A DNA stretch of 33,195 bases, taken from an uncultured Azospirillum sp. (GTDB lineage Bacteria > Pseudomonadota > Alphaproteobacteria > RF32 > CAG-239). Under the pieces are notes generated by a model. The model was not told the DNA's origin. It made no database searches and saw nothing but the letters and a program-made list of their open reading frames with translations. Positions 6,005-16,213 of this stretch are shown here, one piece after another. The first letter of the stretch is position 1. Every line of letters starts with the position of its first letter. The position numbers and the translations under genes were made by a program. The stretch lies in assembly GCA_947383875.1 (NCBI GenBank), contig CANDEX010000012.1:1-33195 (forward strand), written 5' to 3'.

Positions 6005-7281
6005 GAACGCCCGCCGGATCGGCGCGGTCGCGGTTTATTCGGACGCGGCTTATTTGGGCGGGGTTTATTCTGTTGGTTGGCACGCATGGCTTTTTCCAAG
6101 CGTTGTTTTGTTCGAGAATCAATATTTCTCAAAAATGTCGGTGTTATTGACGGCGCGCCCTTGGTTTTCATGCGCGGTTGCGCTTCCAGACAAGCAATCA
6201 GGAGTCTGGCACGAAATTCATCATCTTCAATTGAAGCAAATTCTATCTGGCAATTCTCTTTTGCCGCACGAGCAACAACATCAGCAAAATCCTTGACACT
6301 CGGAATATCATCTGTTCCGTCAGATTTGACAGCACTCATTGATAAGTTGTACTCATTGTTAGCTTCCAAATTGAGTTTGGAGCCATCTGCGCGGGTAATA
6401 TCAGCAACAAAATTCGGATTTTTGGTATCTTCATGATAAATATTATTATCTCTGGCGGCTATTGCCTGATAATGTTTGCGCCAACCGGCTTTCCAATTAT
6501 CATTATTATGCGGCAATACCGGCAAAACATTATTATGAGAAACTGTGACAGCTTTGACCAATCCGGGCATGTTTTCCAACGTTTCACGCATGGAAGCAAT
6601 GCATTCATCGCAAAATGGCGGCTGATTTTTCTTTTTGCGCGCTAATCGTTCCTGTGTCAATCCAACATAGCCCCTCTCCCCCATTATACATTTGTCATTG
6701 GTGCAATGGGTGCCCAAGTCCGCATCATAATGCGTATTTCCTCGTTGGTCGTGTGTGGCATTGAGAATGTGACCGAACTCATGCATAAAAATCGTAATAA
6801 AAAGCTCTTTATCATCGCAAGTTTGAGTAGAAAGCACCGCGTTTAACTTTTCAATACCATATCCATAAAAAGCCGGTTCAATTTTTTCATTCACCAAGGA
6901 TACAACCAAATCCTGCGAATTGGTTCGTATCATGTTTTCAGCTTTCAGCTGACCGTATTTGGCCATATCAACGCCGTTTATGCCTTTTCGACGGTTTTCT
7001 TCGGAAGCCGCCATCAGATACCACTGCTCCGAAGCATACGGCACCAGATAATTACCGTTCGGGAGTTTAATAAATTTCTTCTTATAATCATCATTTGGCA
7101 GTGAAACATATTCACTGACGTCTATTTCCGACTTGTTTTGCGGCCGGCAATCGCTAAATTCGGCTTTGAATGAAGATTTATATTCAGGAAACAGCGACAA
7201 CATTTCCTCTGCGGCTTCCTTAGCCCATAGCTTGTATTTCGGATTGGTTCCTGCCGGTGTTTCAATAATTATTTTCTTCAT
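6001..7281 (-). CDS. Archaemetzincin-like (M54-type) zinc metalloprotease with extra C-terminal region
   Basis: A 426-residue protein without signal peptide. HEFGHILNATH (residues 167-177) is the zincin/metzincin-type HExxHxxxxxH motif with catalytic E168. It is followed by CTNDKCIM (193-200) and FCDEC (223-227), the CX4CXM...CXXC arrangement typical of archaemetzincins, which bind a second structural zinc. There are about 15 extra residues between the last His and the first Cys, and Asn replaces the usual metzincin Gly. Residues 240-400 are an additional unrecognised region, and the tail has three NKPRP repeats followed by RRSGGRS. The start overlaps the upstream gene by 4 bases, so translation is coupled. 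Protease activity is inferred from motifs; the substrate is unknown. Confidence 0.75.
   Translation of the reverse strand: MKKIIIETPAGTNPKYKLWAKEAAEEMLSLFPEYKSSFKAEFSDCRPQNKSEIDVSEYVSLPNDDYKKKFIKLPNGNYLVPYASEQWYLMAASEENRRKGINGVDMAKYGQLKAENMIRTNSQDLVVSLVNEKIEPAFYGYGIEKLNAVLSTQTCDDKELFITIFMHEFGHILNATHDQRGNTHYDADLGTHCTNDKCIMGERGYVGLTQERLARKKKNQPPFCDECIASMRETLENMPGLVKAVTVSHNNVLPVLPHNNDNWKAGWRKHYQAIAARDNNIYHEDTKNPNFVADITRADGSKLNLEANNEYNLSMSAVKSDGTDDIPSVKDFADVVARAAKENCQIEFASIEDDEFRARLLIACLEAQPRMKTKGAPSITPTFLRNIDSRTKQRLEKAMRANQQNKPRPNKPRPNKPRPRRSGGRS
6025..6069 (-). repeat. Three tandem 15-base units encoding NKPRP
   Basis: Within the 3' end of the metalloprotease gene, three consecutive 15-base units each encode Asn-Lys-Pro-Arg-Pro (residues 405-419). 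The codons differ between units, so the repeat is kept at protein level. The basic, proline-rich tail may bind nucleic acid or a partner protein. Confidence 0.8.
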
Positions 7282-9188
7282 TGAGTTTTTCCTTTAGCGC
7301 GTAACATTTTAAGCAGCGTTTTTTCCACCGGACGCTCTACTCGGTACTTATGTTTCATTTCCTCAGCATAACGTTCTCCCATACGGGTTGACGGCGTTTT
7401 AAAATCATTTAGCTTAAAAAGCTCACAAACCAAATTACCAGATACCATGCGGCGACGGCGTTTATCAAATATTTCGCTTAATTTTCCGCTTTCATACTCA
7501 ATTTCTTCCGGCGAACGATTAACCTGTCGTAAACGCCGCTGAAGATTTGCCGTTACCTGACTTTCAGTTTCTTTAGAGGCGTCAAAGAGTTTGAATGTAT
7601 TCTGCCGTTGACGTTTGATTAATATATTATTGGCATCAAAGAAATAGTCCTGAGCCTGAACATTTTTGAAATACGCTTCAAAACCTTTACGATTAAACCC
7701 GGTTTCAGCAGAATTAGTCAGCTCCGCAAACAATGCTATCTGCTTAAACCAATCGGTTTTATGATCACCGCATTGCTGTTCAAAATCCCGGCTCTTAAGA
7801 ATATTTGCGCTTTTTTTGTCGCACCAATAAAGTAAATCCACCATTTCCGGCGTTATTCCGACTTTTTGAGCCTCTATTCCGTTAATCAGTTTATGGTTCA
7901 AAACAGAAAGAAATGCCCCAAATTTATGAACATCTCCCGTCTTATCCAAAACAAAATCTTGTGACAGACGATCCAGCTCTTTATCTCCGACCCGCGGTGC
8001 ACGTTTATTACTCTTCCGCATATTGTCAGAAATATCTTTCAACACGTCTGCTGCCGTTTCGCCTGTATTCTCGCCAATAACTTTGTCATAACGTTGCATA
8101 TCAAGATAAAGCGGCAGGAATTCCTCAGAATTAACATTTCGCAAATCTTGCCTGATATGTGCAGCATTTTTTTCAGCTGATTGTTTATCCCCTGATTTGG
8201 CAGCCTGATAGTAGTTCAGCATATGTCCGACAAGCTCACTGACGCCGATGGTTTCACTATGTATCATATCACGCAGACCGCTAAATTCGGCTTCTTCTAA
8301 CTCTATTGCTCGGGTACGAAGACGTTCTCTTTTCGTCATATCCGGAGTGGGAACCTCTTTCAAAATCCCCAGAGCTTCGTTAAAATGTCGCGGAGACCAT
8401 TCTGAGGTTAAAATTTTATTGGTATATCCAATTAAGCCATATTCGCCGTAAGAGCAGTCATGCTCTGCAGAAAGATTATTAAAGTCGGGTGTTCGATTGA
8501 CCATCGGAATCACATATTTTTCAAAACCTTTGGCCATGGACGGTGTTAAACGTCCCTCATTTTGATAGGTCATATCAATTTCTTCACAGACTTTAACCAA
8601 AGTTTGAGGATCATCCAGTTTTTGTATGGCTTTATTAACCATATTTAACCGGACAAAATAAGCTGAAGAATCCCCCTGATAGAGAGATGTAAACGCTTGA
8701 AGAGCCAGAGGAAATTTGTCTTTCATCCCCAGGCCGTTGTCAGGATCCGTAATTCTTTCGGCCGTGATAGACATAAGGTTTTGCAGATTTTCATCCGTCA
8801 GCTGTTGCGGTGCATAGGAGACCATCGCATTGGCCGACATTGCAAAAATCGCCCGACACAGAGCTTCATCATTGGCTGTTTCCGTATTAGGCATGACTCT
8901 GTCGGCAAACACTTCAGAATATCCGACCAGAGCTTCCAGCTGCTGCGGTTCAAGTTGATTCAAATCACGAAAGCGATTGTTCCAATTGCGGGTAACAGCT
9001 CCTTCTTTAATATCTTCGTCAAAATAGCTGTCCATTCCCAGATTATATGCGATTTCAGCCATGTTTTTTGCCGCTTTGGCCGCTGCACCGGCACTCACCT
9101 CCGGGTGCAGGCGTTTAATCTCCTGTATGGCGGATTTGGCCGGCGCGGTTTTTATAAAAACGGCATATAATTCATCAAAATCGCTCAT
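7278..9188 (-). CDS. Large unknown cytoplasmic protein coupled to the metalloprotease
   Basis: A 636-residue protein I do not recognise. It has no signal peptide and no membrane segment. It is mostly predicted helical by its pattern of charged and leucine residues, has few cysteines, and has a strongly basic C-terminal part (KRRRRMVSG, then VERPVEKTLLKMLRAKGKTQ). The start is well supported: AAGGA lies 7 bases before the ATG and a candidate promoter lies 30-60 bases upstream. Its stop overlaps the ATG of the metalloprotease by 4 bases, so the two proteins are probably made in fixed ratio and may act together, for example as substrate, inhibitor or targeting partner. That is inference. Length and lack of known domains suggest a lineage-specific protein. 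Confidence 0.75.
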   Translation of the reverse strand: MSDFDELYAVFIKTAPAKSAIQEIKRLHPEVSAGAAAKAAKNMAEIAYNLGMDSYFDEDIKEGAVTRNWNNRFRDLNQLEPQQLEALVGYSEVFADRVMPNTETANDEALCRAIFAMSANAMVSYAPQQLTDENLQNLMSITAERITDPDNGLGMKDKFPLALQAFTSLYQGDSSAYFVRLNMVNKAIQKLDDPQTLVKVCEEIDMTYQNEGRLTPSMAKGFEKYVIPMVNRTPDFNNLSAEHDCSYGEYGLIGYTNKILTSEWSPRHFNEALGILKEVPTPDMTKRERLRTRAIELEEAEFSGLRDMIHSETIGVSELVGHMLNYYQAAKSGDKQSAEKNAAHIRQDLRNVNSEEFLPLYLDMQRYDKVIGENTGETAADVLKDISDNMRKSNKRAPRVGDKELDRLSQDFVLDKTGDVHKFGAFLSVLNHKLINGIEAQKVGITPEMVDLLYWCDKKSANILKSRDFEQQCGDHKTDWFKQIALFAELTNSAETGFNRKGFEAYFKNVQAQDYFFDANNILIKRQRQNTFKLFDASKETESQVTANLQRRLRQVNRSPEEIEYESGKLSEIFDKRRRRMVSGNLVCELFKLNDFKTPSTRMGERYAEEMKHKYRVERPVEKTLLKMLRAKGKTQ

Positions 9189-9216
9189 CAGTCATTCCTT
9201 AAACTCTCTTTGCTTC

Positions 9217-9245
9217 AATGTAGCACAATATGAAAATTTTGTCTA
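9217..9245 (-). promoter_or_regulatory. Candidate sigma-70 promoter for the unknown protein/metalloprotease pair
   Basis: Reading the minus strand, TAGACA (complement of 9240-9245) and TACATT (complement of 9217-9222) are separated by 17 bases and lie about 30 bases before the ATG at 9188. Matches to consensus are 5 of 6 and 4 of 6. Confidence 0.45.
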
Positions 9246-9321
9246 GAATCAAAATACGTCGAAAAGGGTTAAAAAATTGTGTAAAAATCCGCTCCAAACG
9301 TTGATATCTTTAAATTATCGC

Positions 9322-11830
<2,509 letters not shown>

Positions 11831-11855
11831 ATATTATTAGGAATATCTGACAAAC

Positions 11856-11890
11856 AAAAAAAGGAAAACAAGAAGTGTTTTCCTTTTTTT
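11856..11890 (+). terminator. Rho-independent terminator after gyrB
   Basis: A 15-bp perfect inverted repeat (11856-11870 with 11876-11890) has a 5-base loop AGAAG. The stem core is GGAAAACA/TGTTTTCC and the downstream arm ends in a long T-run. Because the arms are A- and T-rich it could act in both directions. Confidence 0.9.
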
Positions 11891-11902
11891 TATGGGTTGT
11901 GA

Positions 11903-12115
11903 ACAGATATAAACTCTCATCTCGGCAATCAGATTGACGAAGCTTGGGAGCCAAATGAACGATGTTTCGGAAGGGTTTATATCAGCTGCGACAGTCAGCG
12001 GATGTTTATGGATTCGTCGCCTCACGCCAATACACCCTACAGAAATAAAATATTTTATACCAAAATAACACAACCCAATGTTTATGTGGACGAAGATTTT
12101 GTATCATGGAAGTGA
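11903..12115 (+). pseudogene. Possible coding remnant in the gyrB-lipoprotein gap
   Basis: The gap between gyrB and the lipoprotein gene is nearly 400 bases. In it a frame stays open for 70 codons after a TGA at 11900-11902, reading like ordinary protein (for example EPNERCFGRVYISCDSQRMF and PYRNKIFYTKITQPNVYVDE) up to a TGA at 12113. There is no start codon with a ribosome binding site, so if real it is the tail of a decayed gene. I do not recognise the family. It may also be a chance frame. Confidence 0.25.
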
Positions 12116-12181
12116 GCTTTCTGCTTCCAAGACGGACACATGGTCAGACCGGTTCTGGCTTATTAGCGGCACTGGCTCAAA

Positions 12182-12216
12182 ATAATCCCCCTTGAGAAGA
12201 GGGGGATTATCTTTTT
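12182..12216. terminator. Bidirectional terminator beyond the lipoprotein gene
   Basis: ATAATCCCCCT (12182-12192) pairs perfectly with AGGGGGATTAT (12200-12210) around a 7-base loop. It is followed by CTTTTT on the plus strand and by TTTTG on the minus strand. It lies just beyond the stop of the minus-strand lipoprotein gene (12215) and most likely serves that gene. Confidence 0.88.
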
Positions 12217-12577
12217 ATTGCATAGGCTGAGTAGTCGTGGTTGAAATTGTTTCTTCAATCAGGTAGGCGTTTCCGTCTGCAGGAGCTTGCGGTTGAGTTT
12301 GAGGCTGCGGCTGATTGCCTTCCGGCAGCGGTGCAACATCCACCCCCGGATCACCCGGTAAAGGCTGCATTGCATTTTCCGAAGCAGCTGCGCCGGATGG
12401 TGCAACAGGCTGAACCGGATCAACAACAGTATATCCCTCCTGAATAATTAATGTGTTGGTTCCCTGCGGTGAACCGACATCAGCAGACACCTGATTAGCC
12501 TGCGCATTGGCGTTACGACTGTCACACCCCATAAGGGCTAACACAGAAACACTCAAAGCCATCATTAATTTTTTCAT
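12215..12577 (-). CDS. Small proline/glutamine-rich lipoprotein
   Basis: A 120-residue putative lipoprotein. MKKLMMALSVSVLALMGCDS is a typical lipoprotein signal with lipobox LMGC, giving a lipidated Cys at residue 17. The mature part is low in complexity, rich in Pro, Gln, Ala and Thr (EGNQPQPQTQPQAPADG) and probably disordered; no known domain is seen. The start at 12577 is chosen over an upstream in-frame ATG at 12604 because AAGGGG precedes it and the signal peptide begins there. Asp at +2 after the Cys would, by the E. coli rule, favour inner-membrane retention; this rule may not hold in this group. It is divergent from the HAD phosphatase gene and followed by a strong terminator. Function unknown. 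Confidence 0.75.
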   Translation of the reverse strand: MKKLMMALSVSVLALMGCDSRNANAQANQVSADVGSPQGTNTLIIQEGYTVVDPVQPVAPSGAAASENAMQPLPGDPGVDVAPLPEGNQPQPQTQPQAPADGNAYLIEETISTTTTQPMQ

Positions 12578-12612
12578 CTTTTTTCCCCTTGTTTTATCAC
12601 ACATACTCTATA

Positions 12613-12640
12613 GATATAACCGAGAGCTGCCGTTTTTCAA
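12613..12640 (-). promoter_or_regulatory. Candidate promoter for the lipoprotein gene
   Basis: On the minus strand TTGAAA (complement of 12635-12640) and TATATC (complement of 12613-12618) are 16 bases apart, about 35 bases before the ATG at 12577. Confidence 0.4.
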
Positions 12641-12649
12641 TAATGACGG

Positions 12650-12677
12650 TTGACGAACTTGGTTTATCTGCTAGTAT
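12650..12677 (+). promoter_or_regulatory. Candidate promoter for the HAD phosphatase gene
   Basis: TTGACG (12650-12655) and TAGTAT (12672-12677) are separated by 16 bases, just upstream of the gene. Matches to consensus are 5 of 6 and 4 of 6. Confidence 0.4.
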
Positions 12678-12701
12678 TATCAGGTTTGATGTAATTTAAC
12701 T

Positions 12702-13394
12702 ATGGAGACAGAAGTGATATTAGGCAAAAAGAATATTATCTGGGATTTGGATAATACCCTGTACCGCATTACTCCGGAATTTGCTGACATATTAGATGAG
12801 GCTACAGCTATTGCCGCCATTGAAGATTTAGGCGTTCCGCTTGATTTTGATACCGCAAAAGCTAAAGTTAAAGAATCTTATCGTGTTTATCGGGATGGCG
12901 GAGAAATTTTTGTTAAAGAATATGGCATTAATCCGAAAGATATCTTTTTGGCTTATCACAAACGCAAACCTGTTGACCCGATTGTTCCCTATGAAAATTT
13001 GTTGGAAAAATTAGAATCATTACCTTGTGAGCAATATATTTTTTCAACCAGTACCAGAGATGTTTGTGAAAAAATTTTAAAACATATCGGTTTATATGAC
13101 TTTTTTAAAGGGCGTTTTTATTCGGTGGAAGATTTTGATACTTTCAAGAAAAATGAAAGTGCCGATGTTTATCTGCAGCTTTGCCAGAAAATTAATGTTG
13201 ATCCTAAAGACTGCATTTTCGTAGATGACAGCTATTCAAATTTAGAATTTCCGAAAGAAATCGGTATGACAACCGTACGGATTTTTTATAATGAAAATTC
13301 AGCAAAGGATAAAACCTATATTGATTTTGCATACAAAGGCGTTAATGCTTTTTTGGATGCCTGTTTGCAACAACCTAGTGAGATTTGCGGTTAA
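12702..13394 (+). CDS. HAD-superfamily hydrolase, pyrimidine 5'-nucleotidase type
   Basis: A 230-residue cytoplasmic phosphatase of the haloacid dehalogenase superfamily. Motif I is IIWDLDNTLY, with the nucleophile and acid/base aspartates. Motif II is IFSTSTRD, the motif III lysine is in FKKNESAD, and motif IV is IFVDDSYSN. The helical cap sits between motifs I and II. Layout and the DNTLY motif match the SDT1/YjjG-like pyrimidine 5'-nucleotidase group common in alphaproteobacteria; the substrate is inferred. Start choice is uncertain: the ATG at 12702 has no ribosome binding site, while a GTG at 12714 has GGAG 6 bases upstream and would remove only 4 residues. The last 20 bases overlap the convergent downstream gene. 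Confidence 0.82.
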   Translation: METEVILGKKNIIWDLDNTLYRITPEFADILDEATAIAAIEDLGVPLDFDTAKAKVKESYRVYRDGGEIFVKEYGINPKDIFLAYHKRKPVDPIVPYENLLEKLESLPCEQYIFSTSTRDVCEKILKHIGLYDFFKGRFYSVEDFDTFKKNESADVYLQLCQKINVDPKDCIFVDDSYSNLEFPKEIGMTTVRIFYNENSAKDKTYIDFAYKGVNAFLDACLQQPSEICG

Positions 13395-14076
13395 AAGCCC
13401 GACAAGTGTCGCTTTCCTTTTTATAGTTACTGCGGCTGTCCAGCTTATGTTGCTCCTGCAATATCTGGTCACGCAGCTGATTAACCAAAGGTGTTATCGC
13501 ATCATAAAAACTTTGAGTTAATTCAGCAGAAATTTTATCCTCAGAATCCATCCGCCCCACATATGCGGGCGGAATTTTTTTAACCTGTTCCGTTAATTCT
13601 CTGCGGATAATCGGAATAAAATATTCCAATGCCTGCTTATTTATCTGCTGGTGAACCTGCTCATGACGAAGAACCAGATTATAATTACAACTACCGGGAA
13701 CCAATTCTTTTGCCATATAAATCACCGGACGGGAAAAACCTATATACACATTCAGACGCAACGGCAGTATGCAACGGTCATTGTTACTCAAAGTTTTAGT
13801 AACGGTATTCAGTTCGTATTCCGAATTAATATTTACCAGTGCCAGTCCTGCAGCAAAAACACCTTGCTCAAAAATTCCGGCCTGCTGCGCCATATGGCTC
13901 AACTCTTGTTTTCCTCGTGAAAAGTCATAAATCAGTTTTCCATATGATGTGGTAAAATTAATCTCAGGAACAACCGCCAGACTTTCACATTCCTGCTTAG
14001 CGGCCTCATCAGCCCAAGCCGATGGCAGCAAAAAGAAAATACCGCTGATTATTAATACAAAAAAAAGCTTTTTCAT
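13375..14076 (-). CDS. Putative periplasmic HExxH (zincin-like) protein
   Basis: A 233-residue secreted protein. Residues 1-22 form a signal peptide (MKKLFFVLII... ending SAWADEA). LRHEQVHQQINK holds a HExxH motif (H138, E139, H142), the zinc-binding and catalytic signature of many metalloproteases. A third ligand is not certain. C30, C102 and C130 could form disulphides in the periplasm. The layout recalls small periplasmic zinc-protease-like families such as DUF922, but I cannot confirm membership. It overlaps the convergent HAD gene by 20 bases. On its other side a secreted proline-rich protein is transcribed divergently from a 57-base gap. Enzymatic activity is inference from the motif only. 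Confidence 0.65.
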   Translation of the reverse strand: MKKLFFVLIISGIFFLLPSAWADEAAKQECESLAVVPEINFTTSYGKLIYDFSRGKQELSHMAQQAGIFEQGVFAAGLALVNINSEYELNTVTKTLSNNDRCILPLRLNVYIGFSRPVIYMAKELVPGSCNYNLVLRHEQVHQQINKQALEYFIPIIRRELTEQVKKIPPAYVGRMDSEDKISAELTQSFYDAITPLVNQLRDQILQEQHKLDSRSNYKKESDTCRAFNRKSH

Positions 14077-14133
14077 GATATATATGGTATAAGTTATTTG
14101 TTAATTTTGCGTTATGACTGCGGAGAAATCACA

Positions 14134-15078
14134 ATGAGCAAATGGATATACAGCGGACTGTTTGTTTTTTCTATTTTAATTTCACCTCAGGTTCATGCAC
14201 AAAAACCAGGCGGCTATGTGAGAAAACCTATGCCTGCTCCGAATTTTTTTGTTCCGCAGAAGGCTTTACCTCAGCCGGAAAAGCTTCCTCCCTTTAATAT
14301 ACCCGAGCCGGAAATTCCCGCCGCGATAACCACACAAAACACACCGCATAATCCCGAACCGGACATCACTTTTGAGCGGCAGGAACAGACAGATTTGCCA
14401 GAATCCACCCAGGAAGAAGAATTTAACCCCAACCTTGACATTACTTTACCGGAAACCAGTATCGATAATAAAGAAAGCTCCATGCCTAAATATAAGCAGG
14501 AATATGATGCATATGTCAAAGATTTGAATGTTATTGCAGAAACAGGACAAGCTCCGGCGAATCCCGAATTGGAAAAAGATTTAGAAAAACTCAACAGCGA
14601 GGACCGCCTGGAAGTAGACGAAGACGGACGAATCCTCAATTCTTTTCAACAATCTCAACTGATTAATCCCATGGCTAACGTTCAAATTTTAGAACAGGTT
14701 GAAATAGATCGCACAAAATCAACAGCCACGGAAGAACCTTACAATCCTTTCGCTAACGGAAAAGAACTTTCTTCTCGGGAAGAAACCATGTCGCCGGAAG
14801 TTGCCGCTTATTTTCGAGGGACTAACCCTTTCTATGACGGAGAGGTGGTCTCTTATGACGATAAAGAAGATGAAAAGGAACAAAATCAGACTTTAGAATC
14901 GGATCCAATCTTAGAAACCGTTCCTGCCTCTACGCAGGAATCGCCTTTGCCCGAAGCCTATACCCCGCCATCTCCAAAGAAAACTCATAGTTCAGGCGGA
15001 AGAAGCCGCAGCAGCAGAGGAAGTTCTCAAGGAGGAAGTGTCGGTTCGTTTAATCTGGGCCCGAATATGGTTCGTTAA
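14134..15078 (+). CDS. Secreted proline/acid-rich low-complexity protein, unknown function
   Basis: A 314-residue protein with a signal peptide (MSKWIYSGLFVFSILISPQV followed by HAQ). The mature sequence is mostly disordered. It begins with a proline-rich basic stretch (GGYVRKPMPAPNFF), continues acidic and rich in Glu, Pro, Asn and Thr, and ends in a Ser/Gly/Arg-rich segment (HSSGGRSRSSRGSSQGG). There are no cysteines in the mature part and no recognised domain. The ATG at 14134 is chosen over an in-frame ATG at 14098 because GGAG lies 8 bases upstream. Its last 29 bases overlap the convergent M20 peptidase homologue. A periplasmic or surface-exposed linker-type role is possible, but nothing in the sequence fixes it. 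Confidence 0.7.
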   Translation: MSKWIYSGLFVFSILISPQVHAQKPGGYVRKPMPAPNFFVPQKALPQPEKLPPFNIPEPEIPAAITTQNTPHNPEPDITFERQEQTDLPESTQEEEFNPNLDITLPETSIDNKESSMPKYKQEYDAYVKDLNVIAETGQAPANPELEKDLEKLNSEDRLEVDEDGRILNSFQQSQLINPMANVQILEQVEIDRTKSTATEEPYNPFANGKELSSREETMSPEVAAYFRGTNPFYDGEVVSYDDKEDEKEQNQTLESDPILETVPASTQESPLPEAYTPPSPKKTHSSGGRSRSSRGSSQGGSVGSFNLGPNMVR

Positions 15079-16213
15079 AATCGGCAAAGTAGTTTTTAAT
15101 AAAATCTCGATAAATAACTTCTAACAAATAAATATCTTCAAGTTTAACGGCTTCATTTACTCTAAAAGCATGAGAGTTTGTTAAGCCGAATTCCACAACC
15201 GGACAATAATTACTGATAGAACCGGCAGAACTCGGTGCTCCGTCCGTTCCGCAAACAGGGAATATTCCCGAAGTCCTTTTAACAGCTTCCTTCAACAAGG
15301 CAATCTCTTGTTCCGGCGTGTTGTGATATATTTTTTTGTTTTTTTCATATTTAACTTCAAATTCGCCATTGGAAAAAGACACATTGCGCTGCATCCAAGA
15401 CACAATATTCTCCGGATTATGATTATTATTGTAAAATACCAGAATCATTGCCGTTGCTGTCAGCGGAAACTCACTTCCCGGTTTGTTTTCGGTTTGAACA
15501 GACATAATTTGCAATGTTGAAGGAGAAAATATTTCATTTCCGCCATCAAGTGCCATTGCATTTAATTTAGATAACAAAGCCAGCAAATTATGCAGCGGAT
15601 TTTTATTTGCCGTATGATAACCCGGGTGACCGCCCTGCCCAAAAGATTTAATTTCAAACCAAAGGCTTCCGCGACCGCCAATCTTTATCGTTTCCCCCAT
15701 CTGATTCGCATTACTCGGGCTTCCGAACAAACAAAAATCAAATTTTTCTCCTTCTGCAGTCAACTGCTCCAGCATTTGTTGAAAAAAACAACAATCTTTT
15801 TTCTCCTCGTCCACTGTCAGCAAAATACTGACTTTTCCCGGAAGGTTATTTTCTTCTATCAAACTGTTGCAAGCGGAAATAAAGCACGCAACGGCACCTT
15901 TCATATCGCATATCCCTCGCGCGTACAGCTGTCCGTTTTGAATTGTTCCGTTTGTCAAAGATTTAGCACCTTTAACCGCACACAAAGATGTTACATCTAA
16001 ATGTCCGGCAAACAAAAGATGTTTATCTCCTTGCCCGTATGAAGCGTATATACCGGGCATTTTTTGATTATTATCATCGGCCAACTCGAACAATCTGGTA
16101 TTAAAACCGCAAACCTCAAGATAGCTTTGCATATAAGCAAAAATTGGAAATTGCCGTGGCTGATGAGACTGGTATTGGACTAATTTCTGTGCCAACTCTA
16201 TTACGTTAGTCAT
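15050..16213 (-). CDS. M20-family (DapE/ArgE-like) peptidase homologue with altered metal ligands
   Basis: A 387-residue cytoplasmic protein with the M20 amidohydrolase layout. Visible motifs are LLFAGHLDVT (H71, D73), RGICDMKGAVA (D103), LTVDEEKKD (E136 base, E137 ligand), the dimerisation-domain segment IGGRGSLWFEIKSFGQGGHP, GTDGAPSSAG and the end NSHAFRVNEAVKLEDI. Active DapE/ArgE enzymes have Glu in GEPS and His a few residues before the final NE. Here these read GSPS (S165) and F350 (with H348 two residues away). So two of five expected metal ligands look changed. It may be a paralogue with a different substrate or metal use, or catalytically dead. It should not be called DapE without testing. 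It overlaps its convergent neighbour by 29 bases. Confidence 0.75.
   Translation of the reverse strand: MTNVIELAQKLVQYQSHQPRQFPIFAYMQSYLEVCGFNTRLFELADDNNQKMPGIYASYGQGDKHLLFAGHLDVTSLCAVKGAKSLTNGTIQNGQLYARGICDMKGAVACFISACNSLIEENNLPGKVSILLTVDEEKKDCCFFQQMLEQLTAEGEKFDFCLFGSPSNANQMGETIKIGGRGSLWFEIKSFGQGGHPGYHTANKNPLHNLLALLSKLNAMALDGGNEIFSPSTLQIMSVQTENKPGSEFPLTATAMILVFYNNNHNPENIVSWMQRNVSFSNGEFEVKYEKNKKIYHNTPEQEIALLKEAVKRTSGIFPVCGTDGAPSSAGSISNYCPVVEFGLTNSHAFRVNEAVKLEDIYLLEVIYRDFIKNYFADFNEPYSGPD

Noticed and set aside
11837..12073. Minus-strand frame of 78 codons downstream of gyrB
   Set aside because: It runs through the gyrB terminator, has a low-complexity Leu/Phe/Lys end made of the terminator arms, and has no ribosome binding site.
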